9,096 bases of DNA, taken from positions 1 through 9,096 of the forward strand of contig JALUZN010000233.1 in assembly GCA_027011835.1 (NCBI GenBank). Direction: 5' to 3'. Shown here one piece after another: positions 1 through 5,982 of this stretch. Origin of the DNA: Draconibacterium sp. Its GTDB lineage: Bacteria > Bacteroidota > Bacteroidia > Bacteroidales > Prolixibacteraceae. The notes beneath the pieces were generated by a model. The model was not told where the DNA came from. It ran no database searches and was given only the letters and a program-made list of their open reading frames with translations. Position numbers and translations under genes: made by a program. How positions within the stretch are numbered: position 1 is the first letter of the stretch; every line of letters starts with the position of its first letter.

Positions 1-149
1 AAAATTATCTTGACGAATTTTGTTATAAATTTAATCGAAGATATCACGGAGAAGCATTGTTCAACCGGCTTTTAGTGGCATGCGTGAGTTATAAAAACGA
101 GTTTGGGTATAAATACGGATAATCATAAAACAAATAATAGTGCAAGCCC
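1..149 (+). mobile_element. Right end of an IS1595-like insertion sequence
   Basis: The transposase tail stops at 122, and the next 27 bases contain AT-rich DNA ending in the segment at 131-149. Read outward-in on the minus strand, that segment is GGGCTTGCACTATTATTTG. A terminal GGG is common at IS1595-family ends, so the boundary probably lies at about 149-150. The left end and the target duplication are outside the window, so the boundary is inferred. Confidence 0.45.
3..122 (+). CDS. IS1595-family-like transposase, C-terminal fragment (runs off the left edge)
   Basis: This open frame enters from the left edge and ends at TAA 120-122, giving 39 visible residues. It contains YLDEFCYKFNRRYHG and then LFNRLLVACVSYKNEFGY. 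The pattern YLDEF-x-[FY]-[RK]-[FY]-N-R-R is typical of the C-terminal end of DDE transposases of the IS1595 family. The catalytic residues would lie upstream and are not visible, so I cannot tell whether the element is intact. The stop codon is followed closely by a candidate terminal inverted repeat, which fits the 3' end of an insertion sequence. The family call is from memory of the motif. Confidence 0.7.
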   Translation, partial: NYLDEFCYKFNRRYHGEALFNRLLVACVSYKNEFGYKYG

Positions 150-424
150 TGTTTTTTTGAGATACATTGTCTCCTTTTTAAATACCCGTTTCAGGCAACG
201 AATTTAAACTATCTTATTAATATTAAAAATTGCGGGCACTTTTTATTTCTTTAATTCGAGTCTCGTTATTTAAAATACCAATTTAGTTCTTGTTATTTCG
301 AGGAAAGAGGTATTTGGGAGTAACTCTGAATCTGCCTCGTTAAAGTTGGCAAAGAGCAAAAGATTTCTATATTTGTTAACCCAAAAATGAAATGAGAATT
401 AGTGATTAACGAAAACTATACATT
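150..424. other. Intergenic region between the IS end and the peptide transporter gene
   Basis: This is 275 bp of AT-rich DNA with no credible gene in any frame. The only functional signal I can support is the promoter at 346-375. A 10-bp palindrome, TTAATATTAA (217-226), is also present at 5841-5850 in front of mtaB. In DNA this AT-rich that may be chance. Confidence 0.6.
346..375 (+). promoter_or_regulatory. Bacteroidota-type promoter for the peptide transporter
   Basis: TTGG at 346-349 is a -33 element, and TATATTTG at 368-375 matches the Bacteroidota -7 consensus TAnnTTTG exactly. The spacing is 19 bases from the end of TTG to the -7 box, as expected for the Bacteroidota primary sigma factor. 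Transcription would begin near 380, giving a leader of about 45 nt. No Shine-Dalgarno precedes the ATG at 425, only an A-rich stretch, which is normal in this phylum. Confidence 0.7.
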
Positions 425-2137
425 ATGCTAAAAGCACATCCCAAAGGACTGATGATTTTGTTTTTTACCGAAATGTGGGAACGTTTTGGGTACTACCTGA
501 TGTTAGGAATTTTTACGTTGTATATGATTGCGCCCGAAACGGCAAAATTTGCCGGAAAAGGGATGAGCAACATGGAAGCAGCCGACATTTACGGAACATT
601 TCTGGCATTGGTTTATTTAACCCCGTTTATTGGCGGGTTACTTGCCGACAGGGTTTTGGGATACCGCAAATCGATATACATTGGAGGTGTGCTTATGGCA
701 GCCGGGTACATTGGGCTTTCTATACCCAATAGTATGCTGGCATTTTACCTTTCGTTGCTGCTGATAATCTTAGGAAACGGGATGTTTAAACCCAATGTTT
801 CGGTGCTGTTAGGGAAATTGTACGAAAAGCCCGAGTACGAACACCTGAAAGACTCGGGGTATAATATTTTTTATATGGGAATAAATTTTGGCGCGTTTGT
901 TTGTAATTTTGTTGCGGCTTGGTTGCGACTTACTTACGGATGGGGTTGGGCGTTTAGTGCTGCCGGAATAGGAATGTTAATAGGAGTTGCCTGGTTTGCT
1001 TTTGGCACTTTTAAGTTCCCCGAAATAAAAGAGGCCGATAAAATTTCGCCAAAACGCGAGGGAGACCAACCGATTGGGAGAATGTTCTCGGTGCTTTTAA
1101 TCCCTGCATTTACAGCGGCAACAATTGGTTGGTTTATTCCTGGTAACATTTTTGGATCCGACTCGAATGACGCTTTTATTTTCTTTACAATTCCGGTTCT
1201 GCTTTTCTTCTTTAATATATGGCGGTCGGCTGCAAAAGAGGAAAAGGCGCCCATTGCGGCACTGCTTTCAATTTTTGGTGTTGTTATAATTTTTTGGGCA
1301 GTATTTCACCAAAACGGGTCGGCACTTACCTACTGGGCAAAAAATAATACAAACCGCGAACTGGGCCCCAAAATGGAGAAAGTTATTAACTGGGTTGCCA
1401 AAGCCGAAGAAGCTTCAACTGTTCCGCGCGAACAAAAAATAGTGGGGTTGCACGGCGAAAACCATGGGTCGGAAATTAAAAGCAGTTACTATTTTGATAA
1501 TTATACAAAAGAGTTGCCGGTTGGAAATCTGAATGGCAAACCCGATGACATTACCGATGAAGAGTGGGCACAAATAAAGCCTGAATCGGCTGCTAAATAC
1601 GGAAAAGTAAACTTGTGGCCAACCGAATTGCAGGCTTCAATAAATCCATTCTTTGTAATTGTACTTACCCCTTTGGTTGTTGCCTTTTTTAGTTTTCTCG
1701 GAAGGCGGAAAAAAGAGCCCTCAACCCCCGGGAAAATTGCCTGGGGAATGTTTATCTCGGCAATTTCGTGGCTGATTATGGTTGCTGCTGCAATTGCTTC
1801 GGGCAACGGTCTCGATAAAGCATCGGTGGCCTGGTTATTTGGCGTTTATGGAGTAATTACTATTGGCGAACTCTGCTTGAGTCCGATGGGGCTGTCGTTG
1901 GTTTCGAAACTTGCACCAAAACGAATTGCCGCACTTATGATGGGAGGGTGGTTTTTATCGACTGCAATTGGAAATAAACTCTCGGGCGTATTATCCGGAA
2001 TGTGGGATTTATTCGATAAAAAATCGAACTATTTCTTAACAAATGCCATTTTAACATTTGCAGCTTTTTTGTTGATTGTTAGTTTACTGCCCTGGCTGAA
2101 AAGGGTTTATAACGAACATGTTGGCGCAGGCAAATAA
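425..2137 (+). CDS. POT/PTR2-family proton-dependent oligopeptide transporter (peptide MFS transporter)
   Basis: This inner-membrane symporter of the major facilitator superfamily is predicted to import di- and tripeptides with protons. The 570 residues carry the family signatures in order: the E-x-x-E-R-F-x-Y-Y proton-coupling motif in TM1 (E16, E19, R20, F21, Y23, Y24); the PTR2 signature GGLLADRVLGYRKS (70-83) after TM2; FYMGINFGAF (149-158) in TM5; FWAVFHQNGSALTYWA (290-305) in TM7; and GELCLSPMGLSLVSKLAP (481-498) in TM10. The TM7-TM8 loop (about 306-403) is a charged stretch of roughly 100 residues, much longer than in model transporters. The ATG at 425 puts the TM1 motif at the usual distance from the N terminus. 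The gene appears monocistronic, behind a good promoter. The family is certain. The substrate is inferred from the family. Confidence 0.93.
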   Translation: MLKAHPKGLMILFFTEMWERFGYYLMLGIFTLYMIAPETAKFAGKGMSNMEAADIYGTFLALVYLTPFIGGLLADRVLGYRKSIYIGGVLMAAGYIGLSIPNSMLAFYLSLLLIILGNGMFKPNVSVLLGKLYEKPEYEHLKDSGYNIFYMGINFGAFVCNFVAAWLRLTYGWGWAFSAAGIGMLIGVAWFAFGTFKFPEIKEADKISPKREGDQPIGRMFSVLLIPAFTAATIGWFIPGNIFGSDSNDAFIFFTIPVLLFFFNIWRSAAKEEKAPIAALLSIFGVVIIFWAVFHQNGSALTYWAKNNTNRELGPKMEKVINWVAKAEEASTVPREQKIVGLHGENHGSEIKSSYYFDNYTKELPVGNLNGKPDDITDEEWAQIKPESAAKYGKVNLWPTELQASINPFFVIVLTPLVVAFFSFLGRRKKEPSTPGKIAWGMFISAISWLIMVAAAIASGNGLDKASVAWLFGVYGVITIGELCLSPMGLSLVSKLAPKRIAALMMGGWFLSTAIGNKLSGVLSGMWDLFDKKSNYFLTNAILTFAAFLLIVSLLPWLKRVYNEHVGAGK

Positions 2138-2174
2138 TACCAATCAACATCAAAACACCCTGTAAATAGTTTAT

Positions 2175-2241
2175 CTTTTCGGCTTTTGCTTCGCCTGAAA
2201 AGTGAACCGTAGCATGGGCTATGTTTCGCTTTTCGAATAAA
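2175..2241 (+). repeat. Intergenic repeat copy A, with hairpin, downstream of the peptide transporter
   Basis: The segment opens with an imperfect hairpin. CTTTTCGGC (2175-2183) pairs with GCC-t-GAAAAG (2193-2202), a 9-bp stem with one bulged T and a 9-base loop. No T-tract follows, so it is not a classic intrinsic terminator. The blocks TCGGCTTTT (2179-2187), GTGAA (2202-2206) and TGGGCT (2215-2220) recur in the same order 3' of pgi (4413-4465). Both copies begin about 40-55 bp after a stop codon, which suggests a dispersed 3'-end element. The resemblance is moderate. Confidence 0.4.
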
Positions 2242-2467
2242 TATTTAGAATCATTAGTGTCTGTTTAAAATATGAGACTGCTTCGCTGAGCCGGTACTGG
2301 CACTAGTTGGATGTCGATTGTGTTTGGGCTTGCTTTTCGAAAGAAGTTATTGCTTCTTCTTTTTGAATTCATTGTTTTAATGGTTCGGTACATTTTTTAT
2401 AAATACCTCATAGTCAGAGAATTACAAGATGCAGGTAATTGTCGTAATTTGCTGAAATTCAGACTTA

Positions 2468-2488
2468 TGCGACTTTGCGACTTTGCGA
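2468..2488 (+). repeat. Short tandem repeat (8-bp unit, 2.6 copies)
   Basis: TGCGACTT occurs at 2468-2475 and again at 2476-2483, followed by a partial TGCGA at 2484-2488. It lies 30-odd bases upstream of the GIY-YIG remnant and may belong to the same degraded segment. No function can be assigned. Confidence 0.7.
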
Positions 2489-2521
2489 GAAACAAAAATA
2501 TAAAGAAGTATTGTTGTTTAA

Positions 2522-2632
2522 AATGCACTAAAAAAGAGTCTATATTCTTTATTCCAAAAGTGCGATAAATATTACATCGGGCAAGCCGACGATGTTGTCA
2601 GGCAACTTTTCGAACACAACAATTGTTGTTAA
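2522..2632 (+). pseudogene. Truncated GIY-YIG nuclease-domain remnant
   Basis: Between the stop at 2519-2521 and TAA at 2630-2632 there is a 36-codon frame with no start codon. It encodes ...LYSLFQKCD then KYYIGQADDVVRQLFEHNN. This matches the first half of the GIY-YIG domain of small UvrC/URI-type proteins: the first tyrosine motif (LYS), then YYIG, then D-[DN]-[LV]-x-R-[RQ]-L-x-E-H-N. The usual first strand is broken, and the metal-binding glutamate half (normally about 45 more residues) is absent, since a stop follows HNNCC. I read it as a decayed fragment, not an expressed gene. Its end lies only 78 bp before the pgi start. Confidence 0.6.
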
Positions 2633-2653
2633 AAAGCAATACCAATATTCTGT

Positions 2654-2661
2654 TATCTTTG
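2654..2661 (+). promoter_or_regulatory. pgi promoter, -7 box
   Basis: TATCTTTG matches TAnnTTTG exactly. It lies 48 bp before the pgi ATG, giving a leader of about 40-45 nt. TTG triplets at 2623-2628 are slightly too far upstream (25 bases) to be an ideal -33 element. If this is the promoter, a longer pgi beginning at TTG 2623 could not be made from its transcript. Confidence 0.6.
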
Positions 2662-2709
2662 TACGAAATTAATAGTTATAGACAAATCAGTAATCTTATA
2701 ACAGACGAT

Positions 2710-4359
2710 ATGCTACCACAAATTAATCCAACAACAACAACTGCCTGGAAAAAACTTGAAGAGTACTATTTCGGGTTCGAAGGAACACATATGAAAGAAC
2801 TTTTTGCCGGCGATGCAAAACGTTTTGAAAAATACACATTGAATTTTGAAGATATTCTGGTTGATTTTTCAAAAAACATTATCGACGATACCGTACGCGA
2901 GTTATTGGTCGAACTGGCCAATGAATGTGGACTAAAAGATGCCATAACGAGTTTTTTCTCGGGCGATAAAATTAATGCCACCGAAAACCGCGCTGTGTTG
3001 CACACCGCTTTGCGTAATCGTAGCAACACCCCTGTTTTTGTCGATGGGAAAGATGTAATGCCCGAGATAAACGAAGTGCTTGATCAGATGAAAAAGTTTT
3101 CCGGGGAAATTATTTCGGGAAGTTGGAAAGGGTACACCGGCAAGCCAATTGCCAGCATTGTAAACATAGGAATTGGGGGCTCCGATCTTGGTCCGTTAAT
3201 GGTAACCGAGGCATTAAAACCGTATAAAAAAGAGAACATATCTCTGCATTTTGTTTCGAATGTCGACGGAACACACATTGCCGAAACATTAAAAAAAGTT
3301 GATCCGGAAACCACCCTTTTTATTGTTGCATCGAAAACATTTACCACACAGGAAACAATGACCAACGCCAACTCGGCCAGAGATTGGTTTTTAAAATCGG
3401 CTAAAAATAAAGATTTTATAAAAAATCATTTTGTAGCAGTTTCAACCAATGCCGAGGCTGTGTCAGCATTTGGAATCAACACAAAAAATATGTTCCGGTT
3501 TTGGGATTGGGTAGGTGGCCGTTATTCGCTGTGGTCGGCAATCGGACTTTCCATTGCATGCGGAATTGGGTACGATAATTATATTGAATTACTTGAAGGT
3601 GCACACGCAATGGATAACCATTTTAAAAATACCGATTTCGATAAAAACATACCGGTTATTTTGGCATTGATTGGAATTTGGTACAACAATTTTTATGGTG
3701 CCGAGAGTGAAGCAATTTTGCCCTACGACCAATATATGCACCGTTTTGCAGCTTATTTTCAACAGGGAAATATGGAGAGCAACGGAAAATCGGTCGACCG
3801 AAACGGCGAGCCGGTTGATTACCAAACCGGCCCGATTATCTGGGGCGAGCCGGGAACAAACGGACAACACGCTTTTTATCAACTCATTCATCAGGGAACA
3901 AAATTAATTCCTTGCGACTTTATTGCATCGGCAATAAACCATAACCAACTTGGCGACCACCAACAAAAACTGCTGGCCAACTTTTTTGCTCAAACCGAAG
4001 CAATGATGGTTGGAAAAACAGAAGAGCAGGTAACTGTAGAGTTAAAAGCTGCCGGAATGAACGACGAGGAGATTGCAAAATTACTCCCGTATAAAGTTTT
4101 TATGGGAAACATTCCTACCAACTCTATTTTGTTGAAAAAGCTTACACCGCGGGCACTCGGCAGTTTAATTGCCATGTACGAGCATAAAATATTTGTTCAG
4201 GGAATAATCTGGAACATCTATAGTTTCGACCAGTGGGGAGTAGAATTAGGGAAACAACTTGCCAATGCAATTTTACCCGAGCTGACTACCGAAACAGAAG
4301 TTACCGGTCACGATGTATCGACAAACGGATTGATTAATGCGTATAAAAAAATGCGATAG
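2710..4359 (+). CDS. pgi: Glucose-6-phosphate isomerase
   Basis: This cytosolic enzyme interconverts glucose 6-phosphate and fructose 6-phosphate in glycolysis and gluconeogenesis. The 549-residue length equals that of the E. coli enzyme. Visible landmarks are ENRAVLHTALRN near 92-103, the sugar-phosphate loop NIGIGGSDLGP near 152-162, signature 1 (DWVGGRYSLWSAIG, about 266-279) and signature 2 with FDQWGVELGK near 506-515. The catalytic positions are present: E356 in QGNMESNGK, H387 in GTNGQHAF and K515 in ELGK. These correspond to E355, H386 and K514 of E. coli. I chose ATG 2710 over the in-frame TTG at 2623 because the protein then starts MLPQINPTTT, as in Bacteroidota homologues, and because the -7 box sits inside the longer version. 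It converges on gap. Confidence 0.97.
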   Translation: MLPQINPTTTTAWKKLEEYYFGFEGTHMKELFAGDAKRFEKYTLNFEDILVDFSKNIIDDTVRELLVELANECGLKDAITSFFSGDKINATENRAVLHTALRNRSNTPVFVDGKDVMPEINEVLDQMKKFSGEIISGSWKGYTGKPIASIVNIGIGGSDLGPLMVTEALKPYKKENISLHFVSNVDGTHIAETLKKVDPETTLFIVASKTFTTQETMTNANSARDWFLKSAKNKDFIKNHFVAVSTNAEAVSAFGINTKNMFRFWDWVGGRYSLWSAIGLSIACGIGYDNYIELLEGAHAMDNHFKNTDFDKNIPVILALIGIWYNNFYGAESEAILPYDQYMHRFAAYFQQGNMESNGKSVDRNGEPVDYQTGPIIWGEPGTNGQHAFYQLIHQGTKLIPCDFIASAINHNQLGDHQQKLLANFFAQTEAMMVGKTEEQVTVELKAAGMNDEEIAKLLPYKVFMGNIPTNSILLKKLTPRALGSLIAMYEHKIFVQGIIWNIYSFDQWGVELGKQLANAILPELTTETEVTGHDVSTNGLINAYKKMR

Positions 4360-4412
4360 AAAAGGGCTTAATTCATCTTTCTGGATGATGAGAGATTTAA
4401 AAATTTAATGAG

Positions 4413-4480
4413 TCGGCTTTTCCCCTGCGTAGCTTTTCCGGGTGAAGCGAATGCAGCCTTGGGCTTTTTGTTAACTTTTT
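4413..4480 (+). repeat. Intergenic repeat copy B downstream of pgi
   Basis: This segment shares ordered blocks with copy A at 2175-2241: TCGGCTTTT (4413-4421), GTGAA (4442-4446) and TGGGCT (4460-4465), followed in both by a T-rich stretch ending in CTTTT. The spacers differ in length: 20 against 14 bases, then 13 against 8. It starts 53 bp after the pgi stop, against 41 bp for copy A after the transporter stop. It may be a diverged member of a dispersed family. Confidence 0.35.
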
Positions 4481-4629
4481 GGGCTAATCCCAAAAATAAA
4501 ATCTGCCCGATAAGGCAAAAGTGACATCATGGTATTATCCTGCCCGGCAACCTAAAAGCCTAAACAATCCTAAGGTTACATTTAATATTTAACCAATACG
4601 AATTATAAAAAGAGCCGTTTTTGGGGCAT

Positions 4630-4662
4630 AAAAAAAAGGATGTCTTTCGGCATCCTTTTTTT
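4630..4662. terminator. Bidirectional intrinsic terminator between pgi and gap
   Basis: AAAAAAAGGATG (4631-4642) pairs perfectly with CATCCTTTTTTT (4651-4662) across the 8-base loop TCTTTCGG. The core GGATG/CATCC stem is flanked by an A-run on one side and a T-run on the other, so it terminates in both directions. It lies 20 bp past the gap stop on the minus strand, an ideal distance. It also backs up pgi transcripts arriving from the left. Confidence 0.9.
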
Positions 4663-4682
4663 ATATATCTGTGTAATAAAAT

Positions 4683-5690
4683 CTATTTTACAGAGTCCAT
4701 GTATTCAATAAGTTCAACAACTTTAGTTGAGTAACCCATTTCGTTATCGTACCACGAAACTACTTTTACAAAAGTATCGGTTAAAGCAATACCGGCTTTT
4801 GCATCGAAAACAGAAGTTAATGTTTCGCCAACGAAATCGTTAGAAACAACAGCATCTTCGGTGTATCCTAAAATACCTTTCATCGACCCTTCAGAAGCAG
4901 CTTTCATAGCAGCACAAATCTCGTCGTATGAAGCACCTTTTGCTAAGTTTACAGTTAAGTCAACAACCGATACGTCGGGAGTTGGAACACGTAACGACAT
5001 TCCAGTAAGTTTTCCGTTTAATGAAGGAATAACTTTACCTACTGCTTTTGCAGCACCTGTAGAAGAAGGAATAATGTTTTGTCCTGCACCGCGTCCACCG
5101 CGCCAGTCTTTCATAGAAGGACCGTCAACAGTTTTTTGAGTTGCAGTAGTTGCATGAACGGTAGTCATTAAACCGTCAACAATACCAAAATTGTCGTGCA
5201 ATACTTTTGCAATAGGAGCTAAACAGTTCGTTGTACAAGAAGCATTCGATACGAAAACCATATCGTTTTTGTATTCGGTATTGTTTACACCCATTACAAA
5301 CATTGGAGTGTCGTCTTTCGACGGAGCCGACATAACAACTTTTTTAGCACCGGCATCAATGTGTCCTTGTGCTTTCTCTTTTGTTAAAAATAAACCTGTA
5401 GATTCAACTACATACTCAGCTTCAACATCGCTCCATTTCAAATCGGCGGGGTTTCTTTCCGAAGTTACACGAATTGTGCTTCCGTTTACAACTAAAGCAC
5501 CATCTTTTACTTCAACAGTACCGTTAAATCTACCGTGAGTAGAATCGTATTTTAACATGTAAGCCATGTAATCAACATCAATTAAATCGTTAATTCCAAC
5601 AACTTCAATGTTCTCGTTTGCAACAGCAACACGAAAAACTAAACGGCCAATACGACCAAATCCGTTAATACCTATTTTAATTTTCGACAT
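4683..5690 (-). CDS. gap: Glyceraldehyde-3-phosphate dehydrogenase, type I
   Basis: This cytosolic enzyme oxidises glyceraldehyde 3-phosphate to 1,3-bisphosphoglycerate, normally with NAD+. The 335 residues match the usual length. The Rossmann motif INGFGRIGRLVFR (8-20) opens the protein, and D35 in GINDL indicates preference for NAD. The catalytic block ASCTTNCLAP (150-159) supplies nucleophile C152, with H179 (TTVHATT) as base. WRGGRGAGQNIIPSSTGAAKAVG (about 196-218) and the C-terminal SWYDNEMGYS are also canonical. The ATG at 5690 is the only sensible start, with no Shine-Dalgarno. The gene has its own promoter region, diverges from mtaB and ends at a strong terminator, so it is probably monocistronic. 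Confidence 0.98.
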   Translation of the reverse strand: MSKIKIGINGFGRIGRLVFRVAVANENIEVVGINDLIDVDYMAYMLKYDSTHGRFNGTVEVKDGALVVNGSTIRVTSERNPADLKWSDVEAEYVVESTGLFLTKEKAQGHIDAGAKKVVMSAPSKDDTPMFVMGVNNTEYKNDMVFVSNASCTTNCLAPIAKVLHDNFGIVDGLMTTVHATTATQKTVDGPSMKDWRGGRGAGQNIIPSSTGAAKAVGKVIPSLNGKLTGMSLRVPTPDVSVVDLTVNLAKGASYDEICAAMKAASEGSMKGILGYTEDAVVSNDFVGETLTSVFDAKAGIALTDTFVKVVSWYDNEMGYSTKVVELIEYMDSVK

Positions 5691-5767
5691 GGTAAAAGTT
5701 TTAATTATTTATATAAAATTTATTCTAATTGTGTAAGTACCAGCTTTTAATAATTACGTTTTTAAAA

Positions 5768-5809
5768 GCAACACAAAGTAAATACTATTATTTAATTGTG
5801 TTGTGTTGC
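5768..5809. repeat. 9-bp inverted repeat upstream of gap
   Basis: GCAACACAA (5768-5776) is the exact reverse complement of TTGTGTTGC (5801-5809), separated by 24 bases. A second TTGTGTTG at 5796-5803 overlaps the right arm, so two pairings are possible. The position around the candidate gap -7 box would suit an operator or looping site. There is no T-tract, so it is not a terminator. Confidence 0.5.
5774..5781 (-). promoter_or_regulatory. Possible gap promoter -7 box (weak)
   Basis: On the minus strand this reads TTACTTTG, one mismatch from TAnnTTTG. It lies 84 bp upstream of the gap ATG. No TTG is found at the expected -33 distance. It was the best match in the region, but gap should be highly expressed and a stronger signal was expected, so the call is tentative. 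The left arm of the 9-bp inverted repeat at 5768-5809 overlaps it. Confidence 0.3.
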
Positions 5810-5956
5810 CATTTCTTATTTGGCTGAATTTGGTTTAACCTTAATATTAATTTAAAAATTCTGTTGAACAGTAGTCTGTGTAAATTCTGTTTCCTGAATA
5901 GAATTCCCGTTTATTAATCTTAACCCGATAAGAATTACCCTCTTCCAACTTTTTCA

Positions 5957-5964
5957 TACCTTTG
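5957..5964 (+). promoter_or_regulatory. mtaB promoter, -7 box
   Basis: TACCTTTG matches TAnnTTTG exactly and is followed by CAGCC. It ends 18 bp before the mtaB ATG, so the leader would be only about 12-15 nt. No good TTG lies at -33, where the sequence is GAATTACCC. The palindrome TCTTA-N6-TAAGA sits just upstream of that position. Confidence 0.65.
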
Positions 5965-5982
5965 CAGCCAATTAAATAAAAC

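Larger units (their letters stand above)
2138..2709. other. 572-bp intergenic region with scraps of degraded sequence
   Basis: I see no intact gene between the transporter and pgi. The 85-codon open frame at 2311-2568 looks like chance: it has a leucine/phenylalanine-rich start, no recognisable domain and no promoter. The region does hold a hairpin-containing repeat (2175-2241), an 8-bp tandem repeat (2468-2488), a truncated GIY-YIG reading frame (2522-2632) and the pgi promoter. The mixture suggests old insertions that have decayed. Confidence 0.55.
4360..4682. other. Convergent intergenic region between pgi and gap
   Basis: These 323 bp contain no credible gene. They hold repeat copy B (4413-4480) and the bidirectional terminator (4630-4662). 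A minor structure, AGCC-ttg-GGCT followed by five T (around 4455-4469), could act as a weak pgi terminator, but the stem has only four pairs. A tRNA-like fold was looked for and not found. Confidence 0.6.
5691..5982. other. Divergent regulatory region between gap and mtaB
   Basis: The 292 bp between the two divergent start codons hold no gene but several symmetric elements. GCAACACAA (5768-5776) and TTGTGTTGC (5801-5809) form a 9-bp inverted repeat. The others are TTAATATTAA (5841-5850), CTGTT-g-AACAG (5861-5871) and TCTTA-N6-TAAGA (5918-5933). The mtaB -7 box is clear and a weaker candidate exists for gap. Any of the palindromes could be an operator. The sequence alone does not show which. 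Confidence 0.55.

Noticed and set aside
2311..2568. 85-codon plus-strand frame between the transporter and pgi as a gene
   Set aside because: It has no recognisable domain, no promoter or ribosome-binding signal and a low-complexity start. Its 3' end overlaps the GIY-YIG remnant in another frame, so it is probably a chance frame through decayed DNA.
2623..2709. N-terminal extension of pgi starting at TTG 2623
   Set aside because: The extra 29 residues match nothing in Pgi, and the TAnnTTTG promoter at 2654-2661 lies inside them. ATG 2710 gives the family-standard 549 residues.
4381..4398. Hairpin TCATC/GATGA after the pgi stop as the pgi terminator
   Set aside because: The stem is only about 5 bp and no T-run follows. 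The strong structure at 4630-4662 is the better candidate.
4381..4560. A tRNA or structured RNA in the pgi-gap gap, suggested by several short GC-rich pairings
   Set aside because: No cloverleaf, no TTCGAAT-type T-loop and no acceptor pairing could be drawn. The pairings are 4-5 bp and inconsistent with one another.
5191..5538. 115-codon plus-strand frame opposite gap
   Set aside because: It is an antisense shadow of the highly conserved gap coding sequence.
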